A stretch of DNA of 64,000 nt. It comes from Streptomyces sp. NBC_01264 (GTDB taxonomy: Bacteria; Actinomycetota; Actinomycetes; Streptomycetales; Streptomycetaceae). A model generated the notes under the pieces. That model worked only from the letters and a program-made list of their open reading frames with translations. It had not been told where the DNA came from and did not search any database. The stretch is taken from contig NZ_JAPEOX010000001.1 in assembly GCF_026340675.1 (NCBI RefSeq), forward strand, positions 3,224,001 to 3,288,000. Reading direction: 5' to 3'. The position numbers were made by a program, and so were the translations under genes. This document shows positions 40,310 to 49,583 of this stretch, in pieces (the first letter of the stretch is position 1; each line of letters starts with the position of its first letter).

Positions 40310-41215
40310 ATGCCCATGGATCCGCATCTCCTCCGCACCTTCGTCGCGGTCCTCGAACACCGCTCCTTCTCCACCGCCGCCTCGGTCCTCGGCTACACGC
40401 AGTCGGCCGTCTCCCAGCACATCGCCGCGCTCGAGGCCGACCTGGGCGCCCGCTTGGTCGAGCGGCGGCCCGTCGCCCCCACCGAGGCGGGGGCCCGGCT
40501 GATGGAGCACGCCCCGGCGCTGCTCCTGCGCCTGGACGCGGCCCGCGCCGACATCGCCCGCCTGCACTGGACCCCCGACGCCCGGCTGACACTGGCCTGT
40601 TCCCCCGCGGCCGTCGGCCCGGCGCTCGCGCGGGCCCTGGCCCGGCTGCGCGCCGCGGGACCGGTGGAGATCGACCTCCATGTCCTGGGCAGGGACTCCG
40701 TCCTCGAGGAGGTCCTGACCGCCCGCGCCGACCTCGGCCTCGTGGACGGAGTGGCCGCGCCCAGCGACCCCCTCCCGCTGCCGGACCTCGGCCCCACCGT
40801 CACCCTCGCGGTCGCCGAGGAGCCCCTGGCCGTGCTCTTCCCGCACACCCATCCCCTGGCGCGCCGGAGTTCGGTCCGGCTGCCCGACCTCGCGCAGGCG
40901 CAGTGGATCGACGCCCCCGACACGGCGGTCCCCCTCGCCCGGCTCCGCGAGGTCAGCCACACCCCCGGCTTCCGCCCCCGGATCCGCCACCACGGCACCG
41001 ATCCGCACGCCCTGGCGGCCCTGGCCGCCGCCGGCCACGGCCTGACCGCTCTCCCCCTCTCTGTGGCCGCCAACTTCCCCGCCACCACGGCGATCCCGGT
41101 CCGCACCCCCCGCCTGGTCCACCGCACGGAACTCCTCCACCCCACGACCCCGACCCCGCACGCGGCGGAACTGGCGGCCCTCCTCACGGTCACCGGCGCG
41201 CAACGGGGTGGGTGA
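40310..41215 (+). CDS. LysR-family transcriptional regulator
   Basis: 301 residues. The winged helix is at residues 4-62 (LLRTFVAVLEHRSFSTAASVLGYTQSAVSQHIAALEADLG) followed by the effector-binding domain (LTLACSPAAVGPALARALARL, ADLGLVDGVAAPSDP, LTALPLSVAANFPATTAIPV). The gene is divergent from the GATase-like gene; AT-richer CGCATAAGCGATACTG just before the start could be the regulator's site. ATG at 40310 or 40316 are both possible. The ligand is unknown. Confidence 0.88.
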   Translation: MPMDPHLLRTFVAVLEHRSFSTAASVLGYTQSAVSQHIAALEADLGARLVERRPVAPTEAGARLMEHAPALLLRLDAARADIARLHWTPDARLTLACSPAAVGPALARALARLRAAGPVEIDLHVLGRDSVLEEVLTARADLGLVDGVAAPSDPLPLPDLGPTVTLAVAEEPLAVLFPHTHPLARRSSVRLPDLAQAQWIDAPDTAVPLARLREVSHTPGFRPRIRHHGTDPHALAALAAAGHGLTALPLSVAANFPATTAIPVRTPRLVHRTELLHPTTPTPHAAELAALLTVTGAQRGG

Positions 41216-41236
41216 CCCGGGATCACGACACGGCGC

Positions 41237-42339
41237 CTACTTCCAGTCCACGCCCTTGACCGACAACTTGGTCGCCCCGTACGCGTCGGTGGAGAGGACC
41301 GTCGCAGGTCCACCACCCTTCAGGACCTCCACGACCGCTGTCACGCTCCACACTTCCTCGAGGCTGGCCCATTTGCGGCGCCCCCCACCGAGCAGCGCCC
41401 CCGATGTGTTCTCCGCGCGCATCTCGATCCAGTTCCCCGCAGTGCGGCCTCGGTCCCTGTAGATCCCCTCGAGCGTGCACGTGACCAGGGAGCCACCGTT
41501 CTCCAGCGCGAAGACCGGCAGTTCTTCCCCCACCGGCCGGTAGGAGAAGCTGCGCTGCAACTCGTCCTCGTCCCACCCGTTGAAGTGGTCCACCAACTTG
41601 CTGGTGAAGTCACCGCGTTCGAAGTGCGGACTGTCCGGCTTCCCGGCCGGCACGGTGAAGCTCAAGTAGTCCGCGTATCGCCCCCACACACCGAGGTCCG
41701 CCGTCGCGGTCGGTGACAGCCGCACACTGCCGACCGCTTCCCGGGCCGGCGCCGGCATCACCTTCGGCCGGGCCTTGACGACTCCGTCCTTCGGAGACTG
41801 CGTCGGCGTCGGCTCGTCGCTCCCGCCGGGCGGCGGGGGCTCGGTGACCACCCAGGTGGCCGCCACCGCCTTCCATCCCGCACCGTCTCCGCCGCGAGTG
41901 AAGTAGTGCAGGACGGAGCTCCGGTCCGTCTCCGCCCCCTCCCGCTTGCTCAGCACGGCGAATCCCGGGGAGCCGGGGCACCCTCCACCACCGACGGAAT
42001 CAGAAAGGTCGGCCGCACGTACCGGACGGGCGTGTCCTTGGTCCCCAGGGCCTGGTGCAGCCGCGCCGAAGCCCGGCTCTCCTCCAGCAGCCGACCGCCC
42101 TCCACACGGGCGAGCGCCTCGGGGTCCCCCTTCGCGTCGGCCGCGGCGTTCTCCAGCACGTACCTGTCGAAGACCTCCTTGGCCTGCGCCTCCGTCAGCA
42201 GCGGCGCGGCGGCTTCAGTGCCGGGCGAAGAGCGGCCGGGGGATCCAACGGCCCCGCCGCCGCTCGTGCACCCGGCCACGACCGTCCCCACCAGGACTAC
42301 GGCTCCCCACGCACTCCACGCACGCCCACGAACGACCAT
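41237..42339 (-). pseudogene. Lipoprotein gene split by a frameshift
   Basis: The front frame (42339 to 41950) has a lipoprotein signal (VVLVGTVVAGCTSGGG) and LLTEAQAKEVFDRYVLENAA, ending VRYVRPTFLIPSVVEG and a stop soon after. Shifting by one base in the run CCCCGGG near 41965-41975 restores GFAVLSKREGAETDRSSVL, which continues as LHYFTRGGDGAGWKAVAATW to the end at 41237. The rear part alone has no credible start, so the two halves belong to one protein of about 366 residues. Either a recent frameshift or a sequence error in a homopolymer. Function unknown. Confidence 0.7.
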
Positions 42340-42424
42340 CGCCCGCCCCCCCCTGTCGGTCCATCAGATCGACGTGATCATAGAGTGCGAGGATGGCCGT
42401 GATCGTCGAAGGAGTTGAGTCCCC

Positions 42425-42563
42425 GTGCCCGCAAGCCACTACGGCTTTCCTCCCGAACGCGCCGCTCTCCTAGCCCACTTGGTCGGCCGGTGCACACCGT
42501 TGCTCGAGCGGGGCGAGGGCATGGAACACCGTCCAGCGGCTGCTGCGGGAGCTCGGGACGGGG
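42425..42563 (+). pseudogene. N-terminal part of a protein separated from the kinase frame
   Basis: GTG at 42425 follows AGGAGTTGAG and encodes MPASHYGFPPERAALLAHLV and GRCTPLLERG. Around the G-rich 42510-42518 the sensible reading moves to the frame of the kinase: ARAWNTVQRLLRELGTGVMD, then SIIVTRELLGVGLMEAQEIV. In that kinase frame a stop lies at 42471. A one-base change in the GGGGCGAGGG run would give a single protein with the kinase domain, or an upstream small protein fused to it. Confidence 0.5.
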
Positions 42564-43262
42564 GTGATGGACTCGATCATCGTCACCCGGGAACTGCTGG
42601 GGGTCGGCCTCATGGAGGCGCAGGAGATCGTGGTGTCGAGTGCCGCCTGGACACCCGGGCTGCCGGAGGACCGGCAGCCCGTGGATCCGGCGGAGCGGGC
42701 CGGGGATGTCACCGAAGCCCTCCTGCGGCTGCCCCCGACCCGACGGGCCACCAGGCTCCTCGCCGTCGACGGCGCCGGAGGATCGGGCAAGACGACCTTG
42801 GCCACGGTGGTGGCCGCGCGTCTCGACGGCGCCGTCGTGGTGCACGTGGACGACTTCTACCGCCCCATGCCCGAGCGCGAGCGACTCGACGCGGAACAGG
42901 GCTACCACCGCTACTTCGACTGGGAGCGCCTGCGTGACCAGGTCCTGATACCGCTGCGGGCCGACCGGGCCGCCCGCTACCAGCTCTACGACTGGAGCAC
43001 CGGACGGCTGGGGGCCTGGCGCGAGGTCGCCGCCGGCAGCGTGGTGATCGTCGAGGGGGTCTACTCCGCCCGCCCGGAAACGGCCCCCTACTACGACCTC
43101 ACCGCCTACGTGGACACCCCTCGGGACGTCTGCCTGCGAAGGGTGCGCGCACGCGGTGAGAACTCCGAGGCATGGATCCTGCGCTGGCGCGCCGCCGAGG
43201 ACCACTACCTGCGCACGACCTGGCCCCAGACCCGGGCCGACCTCCTCGTCAGGGGCTACTGA
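42564..43262 (+). CDS. P-loop uridine kinase-like protein
   Basis: The kinase part has a Walker A (LLAVDGAGGSGKTTLA), a DDFY motif typical of uridine kinases and phosphoribulokinases (VVVHVDDFYRPM), YDWSTGRLGAW, a Walker-B-like SVVIVEGVYSA and a lid with RRVRARGENSEAWI. It would phosphorylate a nucleoside or sugar using ATP. The true start is uncertain: GTG at 42681 has GGAGGA upstream and starts just before the kinase, while the frame extends upstream through a conserved-looking segment. Confidence is high for the kinase fold, low for the N-terminus. Confidence 0.78.
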   Translation: MMDSIIVTRELLGVGLMEAQEIVVSSAAWTPGLPEDRQPVDPAERAGDVTEALLRLPPTRRATRLLAVDGAGGSGKTTLATVVAARLDGAVVVHVDDFYRPMPERERLDAEQGYHRYFDWERLRDQVLIPLRADRAARYQLYDWSTGRLGAWREVAAGSVVIVEGVYSARPETAPYYDLTAYVDTPRDVCLRRVRARGENSEAWILRWRAAEDHYLRTTWPQTRADLLVRGY

Positions 43263-43281
43263 GCGGGCGGCACCCACACCC

Positions 43282-44743
<1,462 letters not shown>

Positions 44744-44871
44744 CCTTCAGGTCCAGCGGCGGGGCCCTGGGCGGGGCCCGGCGCGGGGCCGGCCCCGGCA
44801 TATAAGCGCACCGCGCCCCCGGATGGCCCACGGTCCGCACACCCGACCGACCGCCGGTCTAGCATCGCCGG

Positions 44872-45849
44872 GTGCGCTACGACGAAAGCTCCCCGCCGCT
44901 CCCCGAGTCCTCGACGTCCATCAGTCCGGACCGGCCCTGGTACGCCCGCCGGTCGACCCTGGTCGTCGCGGCGGCGGCGATCGCCCCGACCGTTCTGGCC
45001 GGGTGGGTACTGACCGAGGTGCTGGGCGGGGGCGCGAGCGACGACTCGCGGCCGCCCCACATCGTGATGCCGCTCGCGGCGTCGGCGTCGGCCCCGGCCG
45101 CGACTCCGGCCGTGACTCCGGCCGCGACTCCGGCCGCGAACCCGGCTCCCGGAGGGACCACCCCCGCCAAGGGCCTCGCCGGCCGCACCGTCGTCATCGA
45201 CCCCGGCCACAACACGGGCAACTTCAAGCACACCACCGAGATCAACCGCCAGGTGGACATCGGCACCAACCGCAAGGAGTGCGACACCACCGGCACGACC
45301 ACGAACTCCGGCTACATGGAAGCCGAGTTCAGCATGGACGTGTCCCGGCGGCTGCGCACCGTCCTGGAGGCCAAGGGCCTCAAGGTGGTCCTCACCCACG
45401 AGGCCGGCAAGGAGCGCCCCTTCGGCCCCTGCATCGACGAGCGCGCCCGGATCGGCAACGAGGCCGCCGCCGACGCCGTGGTCTCCGTCCACGCGGACGG
45501 GGTCTCGGCCGGGAGCCGCGGCTACCACGTGATCCTCCCCGCCAAGGTCAAGGGCGGCGGCGCCGACACCGCGAAGATCATCGAACCGTCCCGGCAGCTC
45601 GGCGAGCGGATCGCCGGGAACTTCGCCCGGACCACCGGTTCCGCCCCCGCCAACTACCTCGGCAGCGGCACCGGATTGGTCGTGCGCGACGATCTGGGCG
45701 GACTGAACCTCTCGACCCGCCCCAAGGTGTTCATCGAATGCGGCAACATGCGTGATGCCAAGGACGCGGCACAACTGTCGAGTCCGGAGTGGCGCCAGAA
45801 AGCGGCCCAGGGCATCGCGGACGGCATCGTCGGCTTCCTCGGCGGGTAG
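44872..45849 (+). CDS. N-acetylmuramoyl-L-alanine amidase (Amidase_3), membrane-anchored
   Basis: 325 residues with an N-terminal cytoplasmic tail, one transmembrane helix (TLVVAAAAIAPTVLAGWVLTEV), an Ala/Pro/Thr linker and an Amidase_3 domain from about residue 104. Zinc ligands and the catalytic Glu are visible: VVIDPGHNTG (His), GYMEAEFSMDV (Glu), VVSVHADGVS (His), VFIECGNM (Glu). It would cleave the bond between N-acetylmuramic acid and L-alanine in peptidoglycan, outside the membrane. GTG at 44872 is six bases after TAGCAT, so it is probably leaderless. Confidence 0.92.
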   Translation: MRYDESSPPLPESSTSISPDRPWYARRSTLVVAAAAIAPTVLAGWVLTEVLGGGASDDSRPPHIVMPLAASASAPAATPAVTPAATPAANPAPGGTTPAKGLAGRTVVIDPGHNTGNFKHTTEINRQVDIGTNRKECDTTGTTTNSGYMEAEFSMDVSRRLRTVLEAKGLKVVLTHEAGKERPFGPCIDERARIGNEAAADAVVSVHADGVSAGSRGYHVILPAKVKGGGADTAKIIEPSRQLGERIAGNFARTTGSAPANYLGSGTGLVVRDDLGGLNLSTRPKVFIECGNMRDAKDAAQLSSPEWRQKAAQGIADGIVGFLGG

Positions 45850-45997
45850 GGCCACGGGGACCGTCCTTCCGGACGGCCCGCAGCCCCGACCCTCTCGGCC
45901 GCGGTGAAGCTCCGTACCATGGTGCCGCCCGCCCCCTGCGTCACGGCGGGCGCCCACGGCACCACGAGACGACGAGACCGAGAAGGACACCTAAGAC

Positions 45998-46813
45998 GTG
46001 AACATCCGATCCCTCACACGAGGCGACGGCGTGGTGATCGGAGCAGCGGCGTTGCTGTTCATCGCCTCGTTCCTTGATTTCTACTCCGTGCCCAACTTCG
46101 ACGCACCGAGCGCGTGGGACACCGATGCGTACCGCCTGGCGCTGCCGAGCATCTTCCTGCTCGCGTTCATCGCCGTCGGCCTGCTCGTCGCGGCCCGCCT
46201 GCAGCCCGCCGGACGCCAGCTCCTGGGCCTTCCCTTCCAGGCCTGGGGCACGGTGCTCGCCGTCGCGGCCGCCTGGTCCGCACTCTGGGGCCTCATCACC
46301 TGCCCGACCGGGGCCGACCTCGGCGCGGGCGCCATCATCGCCTTCCTCGCCACGGCGGCGCTGGCCGGCGTGACTCTCTTCGGCTCGAAGGTCCCGGCGC
46401 TCGCCGGGCAGCTGATCCCGGACCCGAAGCCCGCCGCCGCGGCCGTCCCGCCGTACGGCGGCCAGCCGCAGCCGGGCGCCGGGTACGGGTACCCGGGCGG
46501 CCAGGAGCCGCAACCGTACGGGGCCGCCCCGCAGCCGGTCCCGCCCTACGGTGGCGGCCACGAGCAGCCCCAGGCCCCGCAGGACGCGACCCCGCAGCCC
46601 GCCCCGGCGGCGGACTTCACGCCGTTCTGGTTCGCCGTTCCGGTGGCCCGCCCGCTCTTCGCCGAGGACGGAAACCCCGCCCCGATCGCGGAGCTCGCCC
46701 CCGGCACCTGGTACCTGGCCGTGGAACAGCGCGGCCAGGCCACCCTGATCGCCCAGACCCAGGACGGCCGCCGCGGCGTCCTGAACGACACCTCGGGCAT
46801 CCAGCGCGGCTGA
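45998..46813 (+). CDS. Four-helix membrane protein with Pro/Gln/Tyr-rich middle (DUF5336-like)
   Basis: 271 residues. The first 135 contain four hydrophobic helices (GVVIGAAALLFIASFLDFY, PSIFLLAFIAVGLLVAARL, AWGTVLAVAAAWSALWGLI, AIIAFLATAALAGVTLFG) in a DUF5336-like arrangement. A PPYGGQPQPG/YGYPGG-rich stretch follows, then a C-terminal soluble domain (FWFAVPVARPLFAEDGNPAP, WYLAVEQRGQATLIAQTQDGRRG). This mosaic recurs in streptomycetes; function unknown. GTG at 45998 follows GAAGGACACC. A strong hairpin lies 21 bp past its end. Confidence 0.78.
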   Translation: MNIRSLTRGDGVVIGAAALLFIASFLDFYSVPNFDAPSAWDTDAYRLALPSIFLLAFIAVGLLVAARLQPAGRQLLGLPFQAWGTVLAVAAAWSALWGLITCPTGADLGAGAIIAFLATAALAGVTLFGSKVPALAGQLIPDPKPAAAAVPPYGGQPQPGAGYGYPGGQEPQPYGAAPQPVPPYGGGHEQPQAPQDATPQPAPAADFTPFWFAVPVARPLFAEDGNPAPIAELAPGTWYLAVEQRGQATLIAQTQDGRRGVLNDTSGIQRG

Positions 46814-46833
46814 TCCCGGGCGCACGCACGCAC

Positions 46834-46867
46834 AACGGCCCCCCGCCCTTCCGGGCGGGGGGCCGTT
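46834..46867 (+). terminator. 15-bp perfect hairpin terminator
   Basis: AACGGCCCCCCGCCC (46834-46848) pairs completely with GGGCGGGGGGCCGTT (46853-46867) around TTCC. It ends the membrane-protein gene and precedes the operator and start of the oxidoreductase gene. Confidence 0.85.
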
Positions 46868-46880
46868 GCCCTACAGTCAC

Positions 46881-46895
46881 CTGACGCATCGTCAG
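46881..46895 (+). promoter_or_regulatory. Operator-like palindrome before the F420-type oxidoreductase
   Basis: CTGACG-CAT-CGTCAG is a perfect 6-bp inverted repeat with a 3-bp centre, 21 bp upstream of the ATG. The pattern TGACG-N3-CGTCA is typical of TetR-family operators; the cognate regulator is not identified in the window. Confidence 0.55.
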
Positions 46896-46916
46896 ATTCG
46901 TGGAGGGGACCGTCAC

Positions 46917-47927
46917 ATGCGCCTCGGACTCGCACTCGGATACTGGGGCCGCGGCCCCAATCCGGACCACCTCGACCTCGCCGCCGAAGCCGAGAACCTC
47001 GGCTACGACTCCGTGTGGACCGCCGAGGCCTGGGGCTCGGACGCCTTCACCCCGCTCACCTGGATCGCGGCGCACACCTCACGGATCCGCCTGGGCACCG
47101 CCATCGCGCAGATGGCCGCCCGCACCCCGACCGCCACCGCCATGCAGGCACTGACCCTGGACCACCTGTCCGGCGGCCGGATGATGCTGGGCCTGGGCCT
47201 GTCCGGCCCGCAGGTGGTCGAAGGCTGGTACGGGCGTCCCTTCCCGTCCAGCCCCCTGACGGCGACCCGGGAGTACGTGGACGTCATCCGCCAGGTGCTG
47301 CGCCGCGAGGCACCGGTCGCCCTGGACGGCCGCTTCCACAGCCACCCGTACCGGGGCGCGGACGGCACCGGCATCGGCAAGCCGCTCAAGCCCATCACCC
47401 ACCCGCTGCGGGCGGACCTGCCCGTCCTGCTCGGCGCGGAGGGCCCGAAGAACATCGCCCAGACCACCCGCATCGCGGACGGCTGGCTCCCCCTGTACTG
47501 GTCGCCGACCCGCACGGACGTCTACCAGGCCTCGCTGTCCGAGCTCCCCGAGGGGTTCATGATCGCCCCGATGGCCCGGGCGAAGGTCTGCGACGACGTC
47601 GCGGAGGGACTGCTCCCGGTGAAGGCGATGCTGGGCTTCTACATCGGCGGGATGGGCCACGCGGCACGCAACTTCCACGCCGACCTCATGGGCCGGATGG
47701 GGTACGAGGAGGAGGCGCAGCGGATCCAGGAGCTGTTCCTGGCCGGGCGCAAGGAGGAGGCCGTCATGGCCGTCCCGGACGCCTTCGCGGACGAGATCTC
47801 CCTGGTCGGCCCCCGGGAGCGGATCGCCGAACGCCTGGAGCTGTGGCGCAAGGGCCCGGTGACCGACCTGCTCCTGACCGCCCCCGACCCGCACACCCTG
47901 CGGGTCCTGGCGGAGCTGAACAGCTAG
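46917..47927 (+). CDS. LLM-class F420-dependent oxidoreductase
   Basis: 336 residues of the luciferase-like monooxygenase superfamily: LGYWGRGPNPDHLDLAAEAE at the N-terminus, VWTAEAWGSDAFTPLTWIAA, RIRLGTAIAQMAARTP, GGRMMLGLGLSGPQVVEGWYG, and DLPVLLGAEGPKNIAQTTRIADGWLP. This pattern fits the F420-dependent LLM oxidoreductases abundant in actinobacteria; the coenzyme is inferred from the family. A good TGGAGGGG site precedes the ATG. The stop overlaps the converging gene by four bases. Confidence 0.9.
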   Translation: MRLGLALGYWGRGPNPDHLDLAAEAENLGYDSVWTAEAWGSDAFTPLTWIAAHTSRIRLGTAIAQMAARTPTATAMQALTLDHLSGGRMMLGLGLSGPQVVEGWYGRPFPSSPLTATREYVDVIRQVLRREAPVALDGRFHSHPYRGADGTGIGKPLKPITHPLRADLPVLLGAEGPKNIAQTTRIADGWLPLYWSPTRTDVYQASLSELPEGFMIAPMARAKVCDDVAEGLLPVKAMLGFYIGGMGHAARNFHADLMGRMGYEEEAQRIQELFLAGRKEEAVMAVPDAFADEISLVGPRERIAERLELWRKGPVTDLLLTAPDPHTLRVLAELNS

Positions 47928-48388
47928 AGGGCGTCTCTCCGTCGCGGCTGCCGCGACTCGGTGTCCGGGGCTTCCTCCGCCAGGGGCTCCGGGAGGGACC
48001 CCGGGGCCGTCTCCGGGAGGGCCGCCAGGAGCTCCCGCAGGTCCAGCGGCATCACGGCGATCTCCATGGAGCCGCCGTCCCCCGCGAACTCCACCGTCAC
48101 GATCCGCGAGCCCGGGTTGATGGAGATGCCCTCCCGCACGGAGGGCACCCGTACGCCGGTGGCCCGGGCGCCGGTCAGCGGCACGGGCTCGGCCCGGCGG
48201 GGTACCCAGCGGGCCGCGCCCTGGCCGGCGTACACCCGGCCGCTGCGCCAGCGGCCCGTGCCCGCGGCCCGGCGCGCCATGCAGGGGATCCCCGCCGGGG
48301 AGCCGGCGGCCTGGCGGCGGCGGTGCTTGCGGCGCATCAGCCAGCCGGTCGCGGCGGCGACGGCGGCGAGGAACACGAACTCGATCAC
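47924..48388 (-). CDS. DUF2550-like membrane-anchored protein
   Basis: 154 residues with a single N-terminal helix (MIEFVFLAAVAAATGWLM) followed by a basic stretch (RRKHRRRQ). The soluble domain reads [61 protein letters not shown] and EIAVMPLDLRELLAAL, resembling DUF2550. Function unknown. It converges with the oxidoreductase gene; the palindrome CTAG at 47924-47927 provides the TAG stop of both genes. Confidence 0.7.
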   Translation of the reverse strand: MIEFVFLAAVAAATGWLMRRKHRRRQAAGSPAGIPCMARRAAGTGRWRSGRVYAGQGAARWVPRRAEPVPLTGARATGVRVPSVREGISINPGSRIVTVEFAGDGGSMEIAVMPLDLRELLAALPETAPGSLPEPLAEEAPDTESRQPRRRDAL

Positions 48389-48407
48389 CGGGCCATTGAA
48401 ACAGGCG

Positions 48408-48445
48408 AAGCGGGCCGGACCGGAATACTCCGGTCCGGCCCGCTT
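48408..48445 (-). terminator. 17-bp perfect hairpin
   Basis: AAGCGGGCCGGACCGGA (48408-48424) pairs completely with TCCGGTCCGGCCCGCTT (48429-48445), loop ATAC. It lies 20 bp past the stop of the lipoprotein gene transcribed leftward and just upstream of the DUF2550-like gene. Confidence 0.85.
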
Positions 48446-48464
48446 CCGGGAACGCGTCAGCCGG

Positions 48465-49106
48465 TCAGCCGGTCAGCTGGCCCGCGCTCGGGACCTTGTC
48501 GGTCACCGTGGCGCCCGCGCTCTCGCCGGCCTCCTTGACGCCGTTGACGACGTTCTCGAAGGCGCCGATGTCGGCGTCGCCCGCCTGGCCCTTGCGCAGC
48601 TTGGAACCGAGCCCCTTGAGGGATTCGATGCTCGCCGCCAGAGGCCCCACGGCCTTCGACAGCAGCGGGTCGTCCTTGGCGTTCTCATGAGCCGCCTTCA
48701 GCCGGTTGTAGGCGAAGGCGCCCGCGAGGCCCGCCTTGACCATGGCGAAGGTGCGGCCCTTGGCGCCCTTCTTGAACTTGCCGGCACGGTGCGGCTTGAT
48801 GATCCACTGGTAGGTGGCACCGGTCGCGAGCCCCGCGTTGGCGACGAAGCGGGCCTTGGCGAACTTCTGCTTCTCTGCCGGGCTGGCCGAGGGAGCGGCG
48901 GCGGCCGCTTCCGCATCCTCGGCGGAGGCCGCCGCATCGGCCTCGGCGAACGCGGCCATGGCCACCGAAACCTCGTCGGCCTGACCGACGGCGGTCTTGT
49001 CGCCACCGCCCGAGCCGCAGGCGGTGGCACCGCCGAGCAGGGCGCAGGACAGGAGCACCGCCGTGAGGGTGCGGCGGAAGCGGACGGGTGTGGTGGGCAG
49101 CGACAC
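48465..49106 (-). CDS. Putative lipoprotein, Ala/Lys-rich
   Basis: 213 residues with a lipoprotein signal (TLTAVLLSCALLGGATACGSG). The mature protein is helical (ADEVSVAMAAFAEADAAASA, KFAKARFVANAGLATGATY, RTFAMVKAGLAGAFAYNRLK, GAFENVVNGVKEAGESAG) without recognised domain. GTG at 49106 matches the signal-peptide position. Divergent from the small membrane protein, 163 bp between. Function unknown. Confidence 0.75.
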   Translation of the reverse strand: MSLPTTPVRFRRTLTAVLLSCALLGGATACGSGGGDKTAVGQADEVSVAMAAFAEADAAASAEDAEAAAAAPSASPAEKQKFAKARFVANAGLATGATYQWIIKPHRAGKFKKGAKGRTFAMVKAGLAGAFAYNRLKAAHENAKDDPLLSKAVGPLAASIESLKGLGSKLRKGQAGDADIGAFENVVNGVKEAGESAGATVTDKVPSAGQLTG

Positions 49107-49269
49107 GGGTTTCCTCCGGGGCTGAGGCGTCCCCCGCAGCCTCACCCCGACCACCCGGCTCCGCCACCCGGGCGGCCCGTTCGGGTTGCCGTTCGGGTTT
49201 GCGCCTACGGATGCCCCTCGGATACACCCCTTCGGGTTTACCCGGCCCGGGAGCGGCCAGAAGCGCGGC

Positions 49270-49572
49270 ATGCCCACACACACGCGAGTGCACACCAGAG
49301 GAAGCAGCCAGGCGGGCCGCGCCGTCGCGGTCGTCGCCGACGTCATGGCCTTCGTCATCGGCCTGTGGATCCTGCTGTACCTGCTGGACGCCAACCAGGG
49401 CAACGCCCTGGTCGAATTCATCCACGACGCGGCGACCTGGCTCGCCGGCTGGTCCTACGACCTCTTCACCTTCAACCGCGACTGGGTCCAGGTGGTGATC
49501 GGCTACGGCATCGCGGCCGTCGCCTACCTGGTCATCGGCCACGCCATCGCGGGGCGGCTCTACCGCCGCTAG
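49270..49572 (+). CDS. Small membrane protein
   Basis: 100 residues with two hydrophobic helices: VAVVADVMAFVIGLWILLYLL (residues about 18-40) and VVIGYGIAAVAYLVIGHAIAG near the C-terminus, separated by DANQGNALVEFIHDAATWLAG. A positively charged end (GRLYRR) follows. This is a small streptomycete integral membrane protein with no assigned family or function. It is convergent with the alpha-barrel gene (11 bp between). Confidence 0.72.
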   Translation: MPTHTRVHTRGSSQAGRAVAVVADVMAFVIGLWILLYLLDANQGNALVEFIHDAATWLAGWSYDLFTFNRDWVQVVIGYGIAAVAYLVIGHAIAGRLYRR

Positions 49573-49583
49573 GCCGAGACGGC

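Noticed and set aside
22361..43262. A secondary-metabolite gene cluster around the P450 and nearby regulators
   Set aside because: No polyketide, peptide, terpene or RiPP core enzyme is present. The genes fit fatty/steroid acyl-CoA catabolism and housekeeping better.
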